Shown: positions 24,655 to 34,165 of the stretch, in pieces
Numbering within the stretch: position 1 is the first letter of the stretch
How the letters are laid out: each line of letters begins with the position of its first letter
Source: Actinomycetes bacterium
Lineage (GTDB): Bacteria > Actinomycetota > Acidimicrobiia > IMCC26256 > Chersky-534
Assembly (NCBI GenBank): GCA_025463865.1
Contig: JAODBH010000260.1
Span: 1-55,124, forward strand
DNA length: 55,124 nucleotides
Direction of reading: 5' to 3'
Program-made: the position numbers and the translations under genes
The notes under the pieces: generated by a model
What the model was told of the DNA's origin: nothing
What the model saw: the letters and a program-made list of their open reading frames with translations, nothing else
Database searches by the model: none

Positions 24655-25867
24655 AGTAGGCGAATCGCTCGACGTAGTTGTCGTCGGGCTCGTACACGAC
24701 GTTGCGGGCGACGAGGTCGTCGACGTCGGCGTCGGTCCGGCCGAGCGACCGCAGGATCTCGCGGGTGTGCTGGCCCACCAGCGGGGGCGGCCCACCGATG
24801 TTGCCGGGCGTGTCCGAGAAGTCGATGAGGTTGCCGAACTGCCGCATCAGGCCCCGGACCGGGTGCTCGTACTCGGCGACGAGGCCGAGGTCGACGTTGT
24901 CGGCGTCGAAGAGCACGGTCTCGCCGTCGTTCGTCTCCACCGGGATCTCGGAGGGGACGCCTGCGTCGTCGAAGGCGAGCACCCAATTGCGGGCGGTCCG
25001 GGTCCGGAAGATCGGCTCGAGCAGCGCGTCGAGCTCGGTCCGCTGCTCGTGTCGGGACGCCGCGGTCGCGAAGCGTGACTCGGTGGCCAGGTCGCCGAGC
25101 CCGAGCACGCCCGCGAGCGCGAGCCACTCGGAGTCCTTCACCGCGGCGATCTGGATCCACTGATCGTCCTGGGTGCGGTAGAGCCGGTAGAGCGCGTCGA
25201 TGCCGGTCTGGTCCTTGTCGAGGGTGGGCCGGGGTACGGGCTCACCGTCGACGAGCATTGCGTCGGAGCTGAAGACCAGGCCTCCGTCCATCAAGGAGCT
25301 CCACAGCTCCTGCCCCTCGCCGGTACGACGCTGGTGGAACAGGGCCATCAGGCAACCCACCGCGCTCAGCATCGCGTTCGCGGTGTCGGTCATGCCGAAG
25401 CGGTAGTAGAGCGGCTCGTTGCCGTGCTGCACGCCGCCGGCCTCGTACTCGAGCCCACCCGACGCCTGGTAGAGCGGGTCGAGACCGCCGAAGTGGCTGA
25501 GCGGCCCTTCCTTCCCGTAGGCGTAGGTGTTGCAGTAGACGAGCTCGGGCTTGATCTCCTTGAGGGTGGCGTAGTCGAGCTTGAGCCGGGCGGCGGTGCC
25601 CTTGGTCATGTTGTGGTGGACGATGTCGGCGCTGCGCACGAGGTCGTAGGCGATCTCGATGCCGTCGGCGCTCTTGAGGTCGAGGGCGATGTCCTTCTTG
25701 CCCCGCTGGCAGCCGAAGTACGGCGCGTTGGCCATCCGCATGCCGTCGCCGGTCACCGGCTCGACCTTGATCACCTCGGCCCCGAGGTCACCGATCATCA
25801 TCGGCCCGAACGGTCCGGCGAGGTACTGGCCGAAGTCGATGAGCCGCACACCCTCGAGGGCGAACAT
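24653..25867 (-). CDS. Type III (CaiB/BaiF) CoA transferase, catalytic-Asp subunit
   Basis: 404 residues of CoA-transferase family III (formyl-CoA transferase fold), which moves CoA between carboxylic acids through an aspartyl-CoA intermediate. Family features: LEGVRLIDFGQYLAGPFG, LGAEVIKVEP, the KKDIALDLKSADG strand, and the block MTDTANAM, in which Asp161 sits 25 residues before the TGEGQ motif as in family members. Start ATG overlaps the stop of the upstream paralogue by one base (TGATG). Substrate unknown. Together with the neighbouring paralogue, which lacks this Asp, it probably forms a heteromeric enzyme. Confidence 0.92.
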   Translation of the reverse strand: MFALEGVRLIDFGQYLAGPFGPMMIGDLGAEVIKVEPVTGDGMRMANAPYFGCQRGKKDIALDLKSADGIEIAYDLVRSADIVHHNMTKGTAARLKLDYATLKEIKPELVYCNTYAYGKEGPLSHFGGLDPLYQASGGLEYEAGGVQHGNEPLYYRFGMTDTANAMLSAVGCLMALFHQRRTGEGQELWSSLMDGGLVFSSDAMLVDGEPVPRPTLDKDQTGIDALYRLYRTQDDQWIQIAAVKDSEWLALAGVLGLGDLATESRFATAASRHEQRTELDALLEPIFRTRTARNWVLAFDDAGVPSEIPVETNDGETVLFDADNVDLGLVAEYEHPVRGLMRQFGNLIDFSDTPGNIGGPPPLVGQHTREILRSLGRTDADVDDLVARNVVYEPDDNYVERFAY

Positions 25868-27048
25868 CACTTGCCTCCCGTGGTGGTTGGAGCCGCGGCG
25901 CCGGTGAACGCGGCGGCGTCGGCACCGGAGTAGCCGAGGCTTCCCCAGATCTCGTCGTTGTGCTCGCCGACCCCGGGCTGGGGGCCGACGATCGCGCCCG
26001 GAGTACCGAGCAGATTGATGGGCACACCCATCTGCGTGGTGTCGCCGAGCACCGGATCCGAGACCTCGGCCCGCATGCCGTTGGCGATGATCTGCGGATG
26101 GTCGAACGATTCCTCGGCGGTGATGATCGCCTCGACCGCGTAGTTGTTGTCCTGCAGCTCGGCGATCAGCTCGGCGCGGTCGCGGCGCCGGAACGCAGCC
26201 CGCCGCATGTCGGTGTACCGCTGCCGGTCCTCGGCCGACGCGGACATGAACGCGTAGGCGTCGGGCATGTCGTCGAGCCCGAGGATGTCGTCCATCGACC
26301 GCTTCGGCGTCAGACCGCTCATCACCGACGTGTGCACCCACTCGCCGTTTGCGCACTCGAAGATCATCTGCTGGTGCACGCCGGGCGGATACGTCTTGGC
26401 CATGAGGCCGTGGAAGGCGGCGTCGGCGTGCTCGATCCACTGCCAGATCTGGGTCGTGTACAGCAGCGCGCCCTGGAACAGCGACGTCGTGACCTGCTGC
26501 CCGCGCCCGGTCTTCTCGCGGGCGATGAGCGCGGCGGTGATGCCCATGGGTACGAGGAAGGTCGTGCCCATGCTCGGCATCGGCATGTGCAGGAAGATCG
26601 GTCCCATGCGCCAGCCGGGTTGCGCCCACTGCTGGCCGGAGCTGGCCTGCACGAGGGCGTCGTAGCCGGGCCGGTCGGCCCAACGGTGGCCCGGCGGGTA
26701 GGCGGGAATCGAGCAGACGATCAGGCGCGGGTTCGACGCCGCGAGCGTCGCGTAGCCCACACCGAGGCGGTCCATCACGCCGGGCCGGAAGCTCTCGACC
26801 ACGACGTCGGCGGTGTCGGCGAGCGCGGTGAACGCGGCTCGGCCGGTATCGGTCTTGAGGTCGACGGTGACCGACCGGCGCGACCGGTTCCACACGTGCG
26901 CGCCGCTGTAGCCGCGGAAGGGATCGCCGCCGGGCGGCTCGACCTTGATGACGTCGGCGCCGTGCTCCGCGAGCATCAGCACCCCGAGAGGCCCGGCGAT
27001 CCCCCACGAGAGATCGAGAATGCGCAGACCGTCGAGCGCGCCGGCCAT
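25867..27048 (-). CDS. Type III (CaiB/BaiF) CoA transferase-like subunit without the catalytic Asp
   Basis: 393 residues, same fold as the next gene in the operon: LDGLRILDLSWGIAGPLG, HGADVIKVEPPGGDPFRG and the REKTGRGQ turn are all present. Counting 25 residues back from that Gln, the position of the catalytic Asp holds Ser159 (HMPMPSMGTT), so it cannot form the usual aspartyl-CoA intermediate. ATG at 27048 is chosen because GAAGGAG lies 5 nt upstream; the frame is open to a GTG at 27084. It is probably the non-catalytic partner of the following subunit. Whether Ser159 or another residue contributes to the active site is open. Confidence 0.88.
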   Translation of the reverse strand: MAGALDGLRILDLSWGIAGPLGVLMLAEHGADVIKVEPPGGDPFRGYSGAHVWNRSRRSVTVDLKTDTGRAAFTALADTADVVVESFRPGVMDRLGVGYATLAASNPRLIVCSIPAYPPGHRWADRPGYDALVQASSGQQWAQPGWRMGPIFLHMPMPSMGTTFLVPMGITAALIAREKTGRGQQVTTSLFQGALLYTTQIWQWIEHADAAFHGLMAKTYPPGVHQQMIFECANGEWVHTSVMSGLTPKRSMDDILGLDDMPDAYAFMSASAEDRQRYTDMRRAAFRRRDRAELIAELQDNNYAVEAIITAEESFDHPQIIANGMRAEVSDPVLGDTTQMGVPINLLGTPGAIVGPQPGVGEHNDEIWGSLGYSGADAAAFTGAAAPTTTGGK

Positions 27049-27117
27049 GCCGACTCCTTCCGTTGCGATCACGGATCGTGACACGTCGCTGACGACCGCG
27101 TCACGCCGCCGCGACGG

Positions 27118-27873
27118 TCACCCAGGCAGGCTCGGTGGACCGGAGTCGAGCGCGCCCAGGAGCAGCGCTTCCCAGGCCCAGTTGCGCCGGAAGTGCGCGT
27201 TGCCGTCCTCCATGAGGTTGTACTGCCACCAGAAGGAGTAGAAGCCGAGCGTGACCACCGTGACGATCACCCGCGCGACGTAGCGGTACGGCTGCTTCCG
27301 GTAGGCCGGGTCCGGCGACGGCAACGGGGCGCCGAGGCGGGTGGAGATCTCGGCCAGGGCCTGCTCCACGCCGGCCTCCGCCGCGTCGTGGCGGACGAGG
27401 TCCTGGTCGAGGAGCACGCCGAGGACGATCTCGACGATGCCCCGCGTGAAGAAAGCGAGGATCAGCCAGACCGTCGGGTCGCGGAACTCGTGGGTGAGCT
27501 GCTGCAGACCCGCCAGCCCGGCGGCGGCGCGCTCGAACGTCGGCCGGAGCTCTTCCTGCAGGCCCGACGCGCCGGCGCGGTCCCAGGCCGCTCGGTAGGC
27601 GCCGTCGAGCAGCTGGAGGCGGCGGAGGTTGTGGTCCCGGGAGCGCTGGACGAGCCGGTACACGACGTAGAGCTGGAAGAACCCGCACGTGAGGATGGTC
27701 CAGCCCAACGCGGTCCAGAAGTTGAACAGGTAGTCGGTCTCGCGTGCGCGTGCCGCCGCGGCACGCGCCTGGTCGACGGGTGCGGAGCTCGGAACCGGCA
27801 CGCCCCCGGGGCCGGGCAGCGGCGGCGGAAACGGCGGCGGCGGAGGAGGCGGCGGAGGCGGCGCCTGGGTCAC
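27118..27873 (-). CDS. DUF4234-like membrane protein with a polyproline N-terminus
   Basis: 251 residues. The N-terminus has a run of ten prolines and then a Pro/Phe/Gly-rich stretch. It is followed by about four transmembrane helices: around 52-74, 135-155 and 200-220 are clear, others weaker. The motif TLGFYSFWWQYNLMEDGNAH fits DUF4234-type proteins, a family of unknown function common in Actinobacteria. The GTG start overlaps the stop of the upstream SRPBCC gene by 4 bp. The polyproline run could bind SH3-like or profilin-like partners in principle, but in bacteria its main known effect is a need for EF-P during translation. Confidence 0.7.
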   Translation of the reverse strand: MTQAPPPPPPPPPPFPPPLPGPGGVPVPSSAPVDQARAAAARARETDYLFNFWTALGWTILTCGFFQLYVVYRLVQRSRDHNLRRLQLLDGAYRAAWDRAGASGLQEELRPTFERAAAGLAGLQQLTHEFRDPTVWLILAFFTRGIVEIVLGVLLDQDLVRHDAAEAGVEQALAEISTRLGAPLPSPDPAYRKQPYRYVARVIVTVVTLGFYSFWWQYNLMEDGNAHFRRNWAWEALLLGALDSGPPSLPG

Positions 27874-28433
27874 GTGGGGGGCGAAGCCGGCGCGGTCTCG
27901 GCCGACGCAGCTTCGGCCGGCGTGTTGGCGGATGCCGCCTCGGCGGCCTCGCGGGCCCGCCGCTCACGGTGCCACTTGAGGTTGCGGTCCAGCGCGGCGA
28001 ATACGACGTCGTTGTCGGCCGACAGCTGGTCGTGCACGTACTTCTCGAGCCCGATGCGGCGCATCCACGGGTTGAACGCCTCGTACTCCTCCCAGAAGTG
28101 GACCCGCGTGTGCTCCTCGTCGATCGCCTCGAGTCGCACCGAACCGGCCGCACGTGACCACAACGGCTTGCCGATCGCGTCGTAGTGCCAGCTCTCGTGG
28201 AGCTTCACGTTGGTGACCCACTCCCAGCTGGTGCCCACGCCCTTGGAGCCGAGGAACTTCGGCACCGGGAACTTGCAGGTGCGGACGAGGCCCTCGCCGA
28301 TCTCGTCGCCGGGGTGGAGGATGGTGATCGAGCCGAGCGCGTGCTGGGGCTTGTCGGGCTTGCGGTACCAGAACATGTCCCAGATCTCGACGAGCGGGGC
28401 GTTGATGTCGACGCTGTAGCTGTGCTCCTGCAT
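27870..28433 (-). CDS. SRPBCC/START-like protein
   Basis: 187 residues. The first 145 form an SRPBCC (polyketide cyclase/START-like) domain: HSYSVDINAPLVEIWDMFWY, GEGLVRTCKFPVP and HTRVHFWEEYEAFNPW. The C-terminal 40 residues are a basic helix and an Ala/Glu/Pro linker. Such folds bind hydrophobic ligands; none can be named. ATG at 28433 is preferred over ATG 28445 because TATGAT, 7 nt upstream, includes the latter, so only 28433 would be transcribed in a leaderless mRNA. Coupled to the DUF4234-like gene. Confidence 0.82.
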   Translation of the reverse strand: MQEHSYSVDINAPLVEIWDMFWYRKPDKPQHALGSITILHPGDEIGEGLVRTCKFPVPKFLGSKGVGTSWEWVTNVKLHESWHYDAIGKPLWSRAAGSVRLEAIDEEHTRVHFWEEYEAFNPWMRRIGLEKYVHDQLSADNDVVFAALDRNLKWHRERRAREAAEAASANTPAEAASAETAPASPPT

Positions 28434-28440
28434 GGCGGCG

Positions 28441-28446
28441 ATCATA
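28441..28446 (-). promoter_or_regulatory. -10 hexamer for leaderless SRPBCC gene
   Basis: TATGAT on the minus strand, 7 nt before the ATG at 28433; a close match to the consensus TATAAT. Confidence 0.5.
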
Positions 28447-28554
28447 GGGATCACCAAGGGAATGTGACCAGTGTCCCTCGGCCGGACGGGCTTCAGCCGG
28501 GCGCACGACCGACCGATCATCGAGGCGTTCCCGAATCCTGCGATGGAGCGTCCG

Positions 28555-29013
28555 ATGAACCGCCGATGGACCGCCGCCGCGCTGACCCTCGCGGCGACGA
28601 CCGCGTTGCTGCTGGGCGCGTGCTCGAGCGACGACAAGACCGCTGCGACCACCACTACGAAGCAGGCGACGACCACCGCCGCCGTCGTGCCTTCCTCGAC
28701 CGCGGCCACGAACGTCGCGAACACGCCGGAGGCGTACGCGAAGGCGCTCTACGCCGACTGGCAGGCGAACGACAAGACCGCGGCGCACCAGGTCGCGTCG
28801 GAGCTGGCGGTGAGCCAGATGTTCGGCGTCGCCTACCTTTCGATCAACGACCGCGGCCCGACGTCCCCGTACACGTTCCAGACCTGTGAAGGCGCCGCGG
28901 GCTCGTTCGTCTGCACGTGGAACGCCGACACCCGCCAGATCCAGATGACCGTGCGCGACCTCACCGGCGGCCAGCCGATCCAGGTCACGCAGGTGCTGCG
29001 CGCCGGTCCGTGA
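28555..29013 (+). CDS. Secreted lipoprotein, unknown function
   Basis: 152 residues. Basic N-terminus (MNRRW), hydrophobic helix and lipobox LLGAC with Cys23 as the lipid site, then a Thr/Ala/Lys-rich linker of about 35 residues, and a C-terminal domain of about 90 residues starting at ANTPEAYAKALYADWQAND. The domain has two Cys (QTCEGAAGSFVCTW) spaced to form a disulfide. No family recognised. The open frame extends upstream to 28471, but the signal sequence fixes the start at the ATG at 28555. Divergent from the SRPBCC gene, convergent with sdhB. Confidence 0.78.
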   Translation: MNRRWTAAALTLAATTALLLGACSSDDKTAATTTTKQATTTAAVVPSSTAATNVANTPEAYAKALYADWQANDKTAAHQVASELAVSQMFGVAYLSINDRGPTSPYTFQTCEGAAGSFVCTWNADTRQIQMTVRDLTGGQPIQVTQVLRAGP

Positions 29014-29043
29014 TCAGCGGCGCGGGGGACCACACCCTGCGGG

Positions 29044-29805
29044 CTATTTCTGGGCGATGAGCCGGCGGTTCTTGAACTGCGCCTTGACGTAGTCGCGGTT
29101 CATCATCGCGATGAAGTCGATCGAGATCTCCTTCGGACACGCGGCCTCGCACTCGCGGTGCAGCGTGCAGGAGCCGAAGTACTCCTCCATCGTGTCGACC
29201 ATGTTGGCGACCCGCTCGTACCGCTCGGACTGGCCCTGCGGCAGGAGGTTGAGGTGGCTGACCTTGGCCGCGGTGAACAGCTGGGCCGCGCCGTTGGGGC
29301 ACGCCGCCACGCAGGCCCCGCAGCCGATGCACGCGGCCGCGTCCATCGCCCAGTCGGCGACCTCTTTCGGGATCGGGGTGAGGTTGGCCTCGGGTGCGCT
29401 GCCGGTGCGGACGGTGATGTAGCCACCCGCCTCGACGATTCGGTCGAGCGCGCCGCGGTCGACCGCGAGGTCCTTCACGATCGGGAAGGAGCGGGCCCGC
29501 CACGGCTCGACCGTGATGTGGGCGCCGTCCTCGAACTTGCGCATGTGGAGCTGGCAGGTGGCGGTGCCCCGCTCGGGTCCGTGGGCCTGCCCGTTGATCA
29601 TCATCGAGCACGATCCGCAGATGCCCTCGCGGCAGTCGTGGTCGAACGCGACCGGCTCGACCCCGTCGGCGAGGAGCTGCTCGTTGAGCACGTCGAAGAG
29701 CTCGAGGAACGACATGTCGGGGCTCACCTCGTCGACGGCGTAGTCCTCGAAGTGGCCCTCGGCCTTCGGGCCGGCCTGGCGCCAGACGCGCAGATTCACG
29801 TGCAT
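29044..29805 (-). CDS. sdhB: Succinate dehydrogenase iron-sulfur subunit
   Basis: 253 residues carrying electrons from SdhA to the quinone site. All three clusters can be placed: [2Fe-2S] in [15 protein letters not shown] plus the later TATCQL Cys, [4Fe-4S] in [12 protein letters not shown], and [3Fe-4S] in [14 protein letters not shown]. The [12 protein letters not shown] spacing and the overall length are those of the sdhCAB enzymes with a single cytochrome b subunit, as in Bacteroidetes and some Actinobacteria. Last gene of the sdhC-sdhA-sdhB operon, 2 nt after sdhA. Confidence 0.96.
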   Translation of the reverse strand: MHVNLRVWRQAGPKAEGHFEDYAVDEVSPDMSFLELFDVLNEQLLADGVEPVAFDHDCREGICGSCSMMINGQAHGPERGTATCQLHMRKFEDGAHITVEPWRARSFPIVKDLAVDRGALDRIVEAGGYITVRTGSAPEANLTPIPKEVADWAMDAAACIGCGACVAACPNGAAQLFTAAKVSHLNLLPQGQSERYERVANMVDTMEEYFGSCTLHRECEAACPKEISIDFIAMMNRDYVKAQFKNRRLIAQK

Positions 29806-29807
29806 GG

Positions 29808-31748
29808 CTACTTGTAGCTCCTCTGTGCGAGCTTCACGTTCTCGAATACGAGCGGTTCCTTGTGCAGCACGGGAGCGCCGCCGACGCCGGTGAACTCCCA
29901 CGCGCCCGCGTACGCGAAGTCGTCGTCGTCCCGCAGCGCCTCGCCGTCCTCGGTCTGGTGCTCGACCCGGAAGTGGCCACCGCAGCTCTCTTCGCGGTGC
30001 AGCGCGTCGAGGCACATGAGCTCGGAGAACTCGAGGAAGTCGGCGACGCGTCCCGCACGCTCGAGCGACTGGTTGAAGTCCATGTCGCCACCGAGGACCT
30101 TGACGTCGCGGTAGAACTCGTCACGCAGCGCGGGGATCTCACCCAACGCCTTGGTGAGCGAGTCCTGCGAGCGGGCCATGCCGCAGTTGTCCCACACGAT
30201 CTTGCCGAGCTCGCGGTGGAAGTGGTCGGGTGACTTCGTGCCCCGGATCGCGAGGAAGCGCTTCGTGCGCTCCGACACCTCGGCCTCGGCGGCCTGGAAG
30301 ACCGGGTCGCTGGTGGGAACCGGACTCCGGCCGAGCTGCGGTGCGAGGTAGTTGGAGATGGTCGCCGGCAGGACGAAGTAGCCGTCGGCGAGCCCCTGCA
30401 TCAGCGCGCTGGCGCCGAGGCGGTTGGCGCCGTGATCGGAGAAGTTGGCCTCTCCGAGCGCGTAGAGCCCGGGAACGTTGGTCATGAGGTCGTAGTCGAC
30501 CCACAACCCGCCCATCGTGTAGTGGACCGCCGGGTAGATGCGCATGGGGACCTTGTACGGGTCCTCGCCGGTGATGCGCTCGTACATCTCGAAGAGGTTG
30601 TCGTACCGCTCCTCGAGGACGTGACGGCCGAGCCGGCCGATGGCCTCGGCGAAGTCGAGGTACACGCCATTCTTGAGCGGACCGACGCCGCGGCCCTCGT
30701 CGACCTCGCGCTTCGCGGCGCGCGACGCGACGTCGCGGGGGACCAGGTTGCCGAACGCGGGATAGCGGCGCTCGAGGAAGTAGTCGCGGTCGGCTTCGGG
30801 GATCTGGTCGGGCGAGCGGGTGTCGCTCGGGTCCTTCGGCACCCAGATGCGACCGTCGTTGCGCAGCGACTCGGACATCAGCGTGAGCTTGGACTGGAAG
30901 TCGTCGGAAGCCGGGATGCACGTCGGGTGGATCTGCGTGTAGCAGGGGTTGGCGAAGTAGGCACCCTTGCGGTGCGCGCGCCACGCCGCGGTGACGTTGC
31001 ACCCCTTGGCGTTGGTCGAGAGGTAGAAGGCGTTGCTGTAGCCGCCGGTTGCGAGCACGACCGCGTGGGCGGAGTGGGAGGTGACCGCGCCGGTGACGAG
31101 GTTGCGCACGACGATGCCGACCGCCACGCCGTCCTTGACGACCAGCTCGAGCATCTCGGTGCGCGGGAACATCTCGACGGTGCCGAGGTTGATCTGGCGC
31201 TCGAGCGCCTGGTACGAGCCGAGCAGCAGCTGCTGGCCGGTCTGGCCGCGGGCGTAGAAGGTGCGCGAGACCTGCGCGCCACCGAACGAACGGTTGTCGA
31301 GCAGGCCGCCGTACTCGCGGGCGAAGGGCACCCCCTGCGCGGTGCACTGGTCGATGATGTCGACCGACACCTGGGCGAGGCGGTAGACGTTGGCTTCGCG
31401 GGCGCGGTAGTCGCCGCCCTTCACGGTGTCGTAGAAGAGGCGGTAGATGCTGTCGCCGTCGTTCCGGTAGTTCTTCGCCGCGTTGATGCCACCCTGCGCT
31501 GCGATGCTGTGGGCCCGGCGGGGCGAGTCCTGGAAGCAGAACGCCTTGACCCGGTAGCCGAGCTCGCCGAGCGTGGCCGCGGCCGAGGCGCCGGCGAGAC
31601 CGGTGCCGACGACGATGACCTCGAACCGGCGCTTGTTGGCCGGGTTCACCAGCGTCGAGGCGAACTTGTGGTCGTCCCACTTGTGCTCGATGGGACCGGG
31701 AGGCACCTTGCCGTCGAGCGGCTCGGGGGCGATGGAGTAGTTCGTCAT
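29808..31748 (-). CDS. sdhA: Succinate dehydrogenase flavoprotein subunit
   Basis: 646 residues. The FAD-binding Rossmann motif is [19 protein letters not shown] (44-62), and covalent FAD attachment is expected at His80 in [17 protein letters not shown]. Catalytic and substrate residues lie in [10 protein letters not shown], the [20 protein letters not shown] block and the [14 protein letters not shown] motif. The length and the SIAAQGG context fit the succinate dehydrogenase/fumarate reductase group that pairs with a one-subunit cytochrome b. ATG at 31748 is 17 nt after the sdhC stop. Confidence 0.97.
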   Translation of the reverse strand: MTNYSIAPEPLDGKVPPGPIEHKWDDHKFASTLVNPANKRRFEVIVVGTGLAGASAAATLGELGYRVKAFCFQDSPRRAHSIAAQGGINAAKNYRNDGDSIYRLFYDTVKGGDYRAREANVYRLAQVSVDIIDQCTAQGVPFAREYGGLLDNRSFGGAQVSRTFYARGQTGQQLLLGSYQALERQINLGTVEMFPRTEMLELVVKDGVAVGIVVRNLVTGAVTSHSAHAVVLATGGYSNAFYLSTNAKGCNVTAAWRAHRKGAYFANPCYTQIHPTCIPASDDFQSKLTLMSESLRNDGRIWVPKDPSDTRSPDQIPEADRDYFLERRYPAFGNLVPRDVASRAAKREVDEGRGVGPLKNGVYLDFAEAIGRLGRHVLEERYDNLFEMYERITGEDPYKVPMRIYPAVHYTMGGLWVDYDLMTNVPGLYALGEANFSDHGANRLGASALMQGLADGYFVLPATISNYLAPQLGRSPVPTSDPVFQAAEAEVSERTKRFLAIRGTKSPDHFHRELGKIVWDNCGMARSQDSLTKALGEIPALRDEFYRDVKVLGGDMDFNQSLERAGRVADFLEFSELMCLDALHREESCGGHFRVEHQTEDGEALRDDDDFAYAGAWEFTGVGGAPVLHKEPLVFENVKLAQRSYK

Positions 31749-31765
31749 TGGATCGGGGTCTCCGC

Positions 31766-32554
31766 TCAGCTCACGGCGCCGGTGAGGACGGCGATCGGAA
31801 TGCTCACGTTGCCGATGGTGATGAGGGCCGCGAAACCGATCGCGAAGTAGCGCCGGGCCCGGTTGTAGGCAGGGTTGTTCAGCCCGAGGCTGTTGAACAT
31901 CGCCCAGGCGCCGTGGAAGATGTGCAGCCCCAGGGCCAGGTTGGCGACGATGTAGATGGCCGCGATGTACCACTTGTCGAAGCTGTGGACCATGTTCCCG
32001 TAGGGGTCTCCGCGCACGAAGTCCGGGTTGAGCGTGCCCCACGTGAAGTCGGCCAGGTGGTAGATCAGGAAGAGGCCGATGATGATCCCGGTCCAGCGCA
32101 TGGTGCGGGACGCGAAGTCGGCGGCGACGTAGTTCCGGCCGCCCTGGTACTTCACGGGCCGGGCCGCGTGGTTCATGCGGGTCAGCTGGTAGGCGGCGGC
32201 GATGTGGAAGAAGAACGCGGCGATCAGCCCGCCCCGCAGGATCCACAGGAACACGGTGCGCGGGAGCGCGGGCACGAGGATGCGGCGGAGCCACTCGCCG
32301 TAGTCGTTGATCTCGCCCGGGCCCAGGTAGATCTTGAGGTTGCCGATCATGTGCACCAGCACGAAGCCGAGCAGCATGATCCCGGTGACGGCCATGACCC
32401 ACTTCTTGCCGACGGCCGAGCGCCAGAAGTGCACGGGCCACGGGCCACCACTCCGCTTCTTGACCGGTACCGGCGCGCCGGTGTCCTTCACGAGCCGGTC
32501 GGCGTCGTCGGCGCCGGCCTTTTGGCTGGCCGTCGAGACTTCTTGGATCGTCAC
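31766..32554 (-). CDS. sdhC: Succinate dehydrogenase cytochrome b subunit (single-subunit anchor)
   Basis: 262 residues with a 45-residue hydrophilic N-terminus and five transmembrane helices (about 53-73, 100-122, 148-170, 192-212 and 235-257). His residues in helices ([35 protein letters not shown]) are positioned to bind two b hemes, as in type B anchors where SdhC and SdhD functions are in one protein. No separate sdhD is present. GTG at 32554 is preceded by GGAGG. TAACGT on the minus strand near 32605 may be the -10, giving a leader of about 45 nt. The region to the divergent AAA+ gene (192 bp) holds promoters of both. Confidence 0.93.
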   Translation of the reverse strand: MTIQEVSTASQKAGADDADRLVKDTGAPVPVKKRSGGPWPVHFWRSAVGKKWVMAVTGIMLLGFVLVHMIGNLKIYLGPGEINDYGEWLRRILVPALPRTVFLWILRGGLIAAFFFHIAAAYQLTRMNHAARPVKYQGGRNYVAADFASRTMRWTGIIIGLFLIYHLADFTWGTLNPDFVRGDPYGNMVHSFDKWYIAAIYIVANLALGLHIFHGAWAMFNSLGLNNPAYNRARRYFAIGFAALITIGNVSIPIAVLTGAVS

Positions 32555-32746
32555 GCTCTACGCCTCCGCGCCTGCGACCCCCCCGGGCCGCATTCCGGGG
32601 CGCACGTTAGCGCTGTGGAATGCGCCGGGGCCTATCCGGAAACCACCGGACCAGCGACGCGGAAACGGCGGCCCAGCCGCTGCCCGCATGCCGGTGGCAA
32701 GAGGGCGATTGGTACGCTGCGCGCTTTCGAGGAACGGAGCGCCGGT

Positions 32747-34147
32747 ATGAATCGTCCCGGAACTCTTGGCGAGCTGCGATCGAGCGGTTGGGTGTCGCGG
32801 CCGGTCAAGGAAGAGATTCGGACCAATGCGATCCGGCGGATCTCCGCGGGCGAGCCGCTCGTCGACGGGATCGTCGGCTACGAGGACACCGTCCTGCCGC
32901 AACTGGAGAACGCGCTGCTGGCCGGTCACGACGTCATCTTCCTGGGTGAGCGCGGCCAGGCGAAGACCCGCATCATCCGGTCGCTCACCAACCTGCTCGA
33001 CGAGTGGATGCCCATCATCGCCGGGAGCGAGATCAACGACGACCCCTACGCGCCGATCTCGCAGCATTCCCGCCTGCTCGTCGCCGAGCGGGGCGACGAG
33101 ACGCCGATCGAGTGGGTGCACCGGGACCGGCGCTTCGGCGAGAAGCTCGCCACCCCCGACACCTCGATCGCGGATCTCATCGGCGAAGTCGACCCGATCA
33201 AGGTCGCCGAGGGTCGCTACCTCTCGGACGAGCTCACGATCCACTACGGCCTCGTGCCCCGCACCAACCGGGGCATCTTCGCGATCAACGAGCTCCCCGA
33301 CCTCGCCGAGCGCATCCAGGTCGGCCTCCTCAACGTGCTCGAGGAGCGCGACGTCCAGATCCGCGGCTACAAGATCCGTCTTCCCATCGACGCCATGCTC
33401 GTCGCGTCCGCGAACCCGGAGGACTACACGAACCGCGGCCGGATCATCACCCCGCTGAAGGACCGCTTCGGCAGCCAGATCCGCACGCACTACCCGCTCG
33501 ACGCGCAGCTCGAGATGGACGTCGTCGACCAGGAGGTCCGGCCGCTGGTCGCCGAGGGCCTCGTCGTCCACGTCTCCGACTTCATGCGCGAGATCGTGGC
33601 GGAGGTCAGCCAGCTCGCGCGGCGCTCACCCCACGTGAACCAGCGGTCGGGTGTGTCCGTCCGGCTCTCGATCGCCAACTACGAGACGCTTGTGGCCAAC
33701 GCCACGCGTCGCGCGCTCCACGCCGGCGAGCACGAGGTGGTGCCGCGGGTCAGCGATCTCGACGCGCTGGTCGCGTCGACCGCGGGCAAGATCGAGATCG
33801 AGACCATGGACGACGGTCGCGAGGAGCAGGTGCTGGAGCGCATCGTGCGCTCCGCCATCCTCGAGGTCTTCCGGGCCCGGGTGCGTCCGGAGCTGCTCGG
33901 GCCGGTCGTCCAGGAGTTCGAGGCCGGGGCGGTCGCCCACACCGGCGAGGACGTCCCCGCGGTCCGGTACCAGGAGACGCTCGAGTCGGTCTCGGCCCTG
34001 CGCACCGTCCTCTCGGACCTCGACGTGGGGGAGACCCCGGCCGGCGTCGCGTCGGCGGTCGAGTTCGTGCTCGAAGGCCTGCACCTCTCGAAGCGGCTCA
34101 ACAAGGACGCGGTCGGCAACCGCGCCACGTACCGCTCCCGCGGCTGA
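32747..34147 (+). CDS. MoxR/Mg-chelatase-like AAA+ ATPase
   Basis: 466 residues. The AAA+ core has Walker A GERGQAKT (67-74) and GIFAINELPDL (176-186), where the usual Walker B Asp is Asn before the catalytic Glu, as in this subfamily. Sensor 1 is VASANPEDYTNRG and an arginine region is KDRFGSQIRTHYP. The C-terminal 150 residues form the lid and a helical tail. This family normally works with a VWA protein as a MoxR-VWA or chelatase-type pair that remodels or inserts cofactors into client proteins; the likely partner lies 2.45 kb downstream at 36599. TACGCT at 32713-32718 is a likely -10. Confidence 0.87.
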   Translation: MNRPGTLGELRSSGWVSRPVKEEIRTNAIRRISAGEPLVDGIVGYEDTVLPQLENALLAGHDVIFLGERGQAKTRIIRSLTNLLDEWMPIIAGSEINDDPYAPISQHSRLLVAERGDETPIEWVHRDRRFGEKLATPDTSIADLIGEVDPIKVAEGRYLSDELTIHYGLVPRTNRGIFAINELPDLAERIQVGLLNVLEERDVQIRGYKIRLPIDAMLVASANPEDYTNRGRIITPLKDRFGSQIRTHYPLDAQLEMDVVDQEVRPLVAEGLVVHVSDFMREIVAEVSQLARRSPHVNQRSGVSVRLSIANYETLVANATRRALHAGEHEVVPRVSDLDALVASTAGKIEIETMDDGREEQVLERIVRSAILEVFRARVRPELLGPVVQEFEAGAVAHTGEDVPAVRYQETLESVSALRTVLSDLDVGETPAGVASAVEFVLEGLHLSKRLNKDAVGNRATYRSRG

Positions 34148-34165
34148 GCGGCACGTCCTCGCCCG

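Noticed and set aside
27780-27873. Polyproline run as a sequencing or frame artefact
   Set aside because: The frame stays open on both sides, the start overlaps the upstream stop by 4 bp, and codons vary between proline codons, so it is taken as real coding sequence.
30432-31850. Long plus-strand frame opposite sdhA
   Set aside because: Antisense to a certain gene, Val/Asp/Glu/Arg-rich shadow composition, no start signal.
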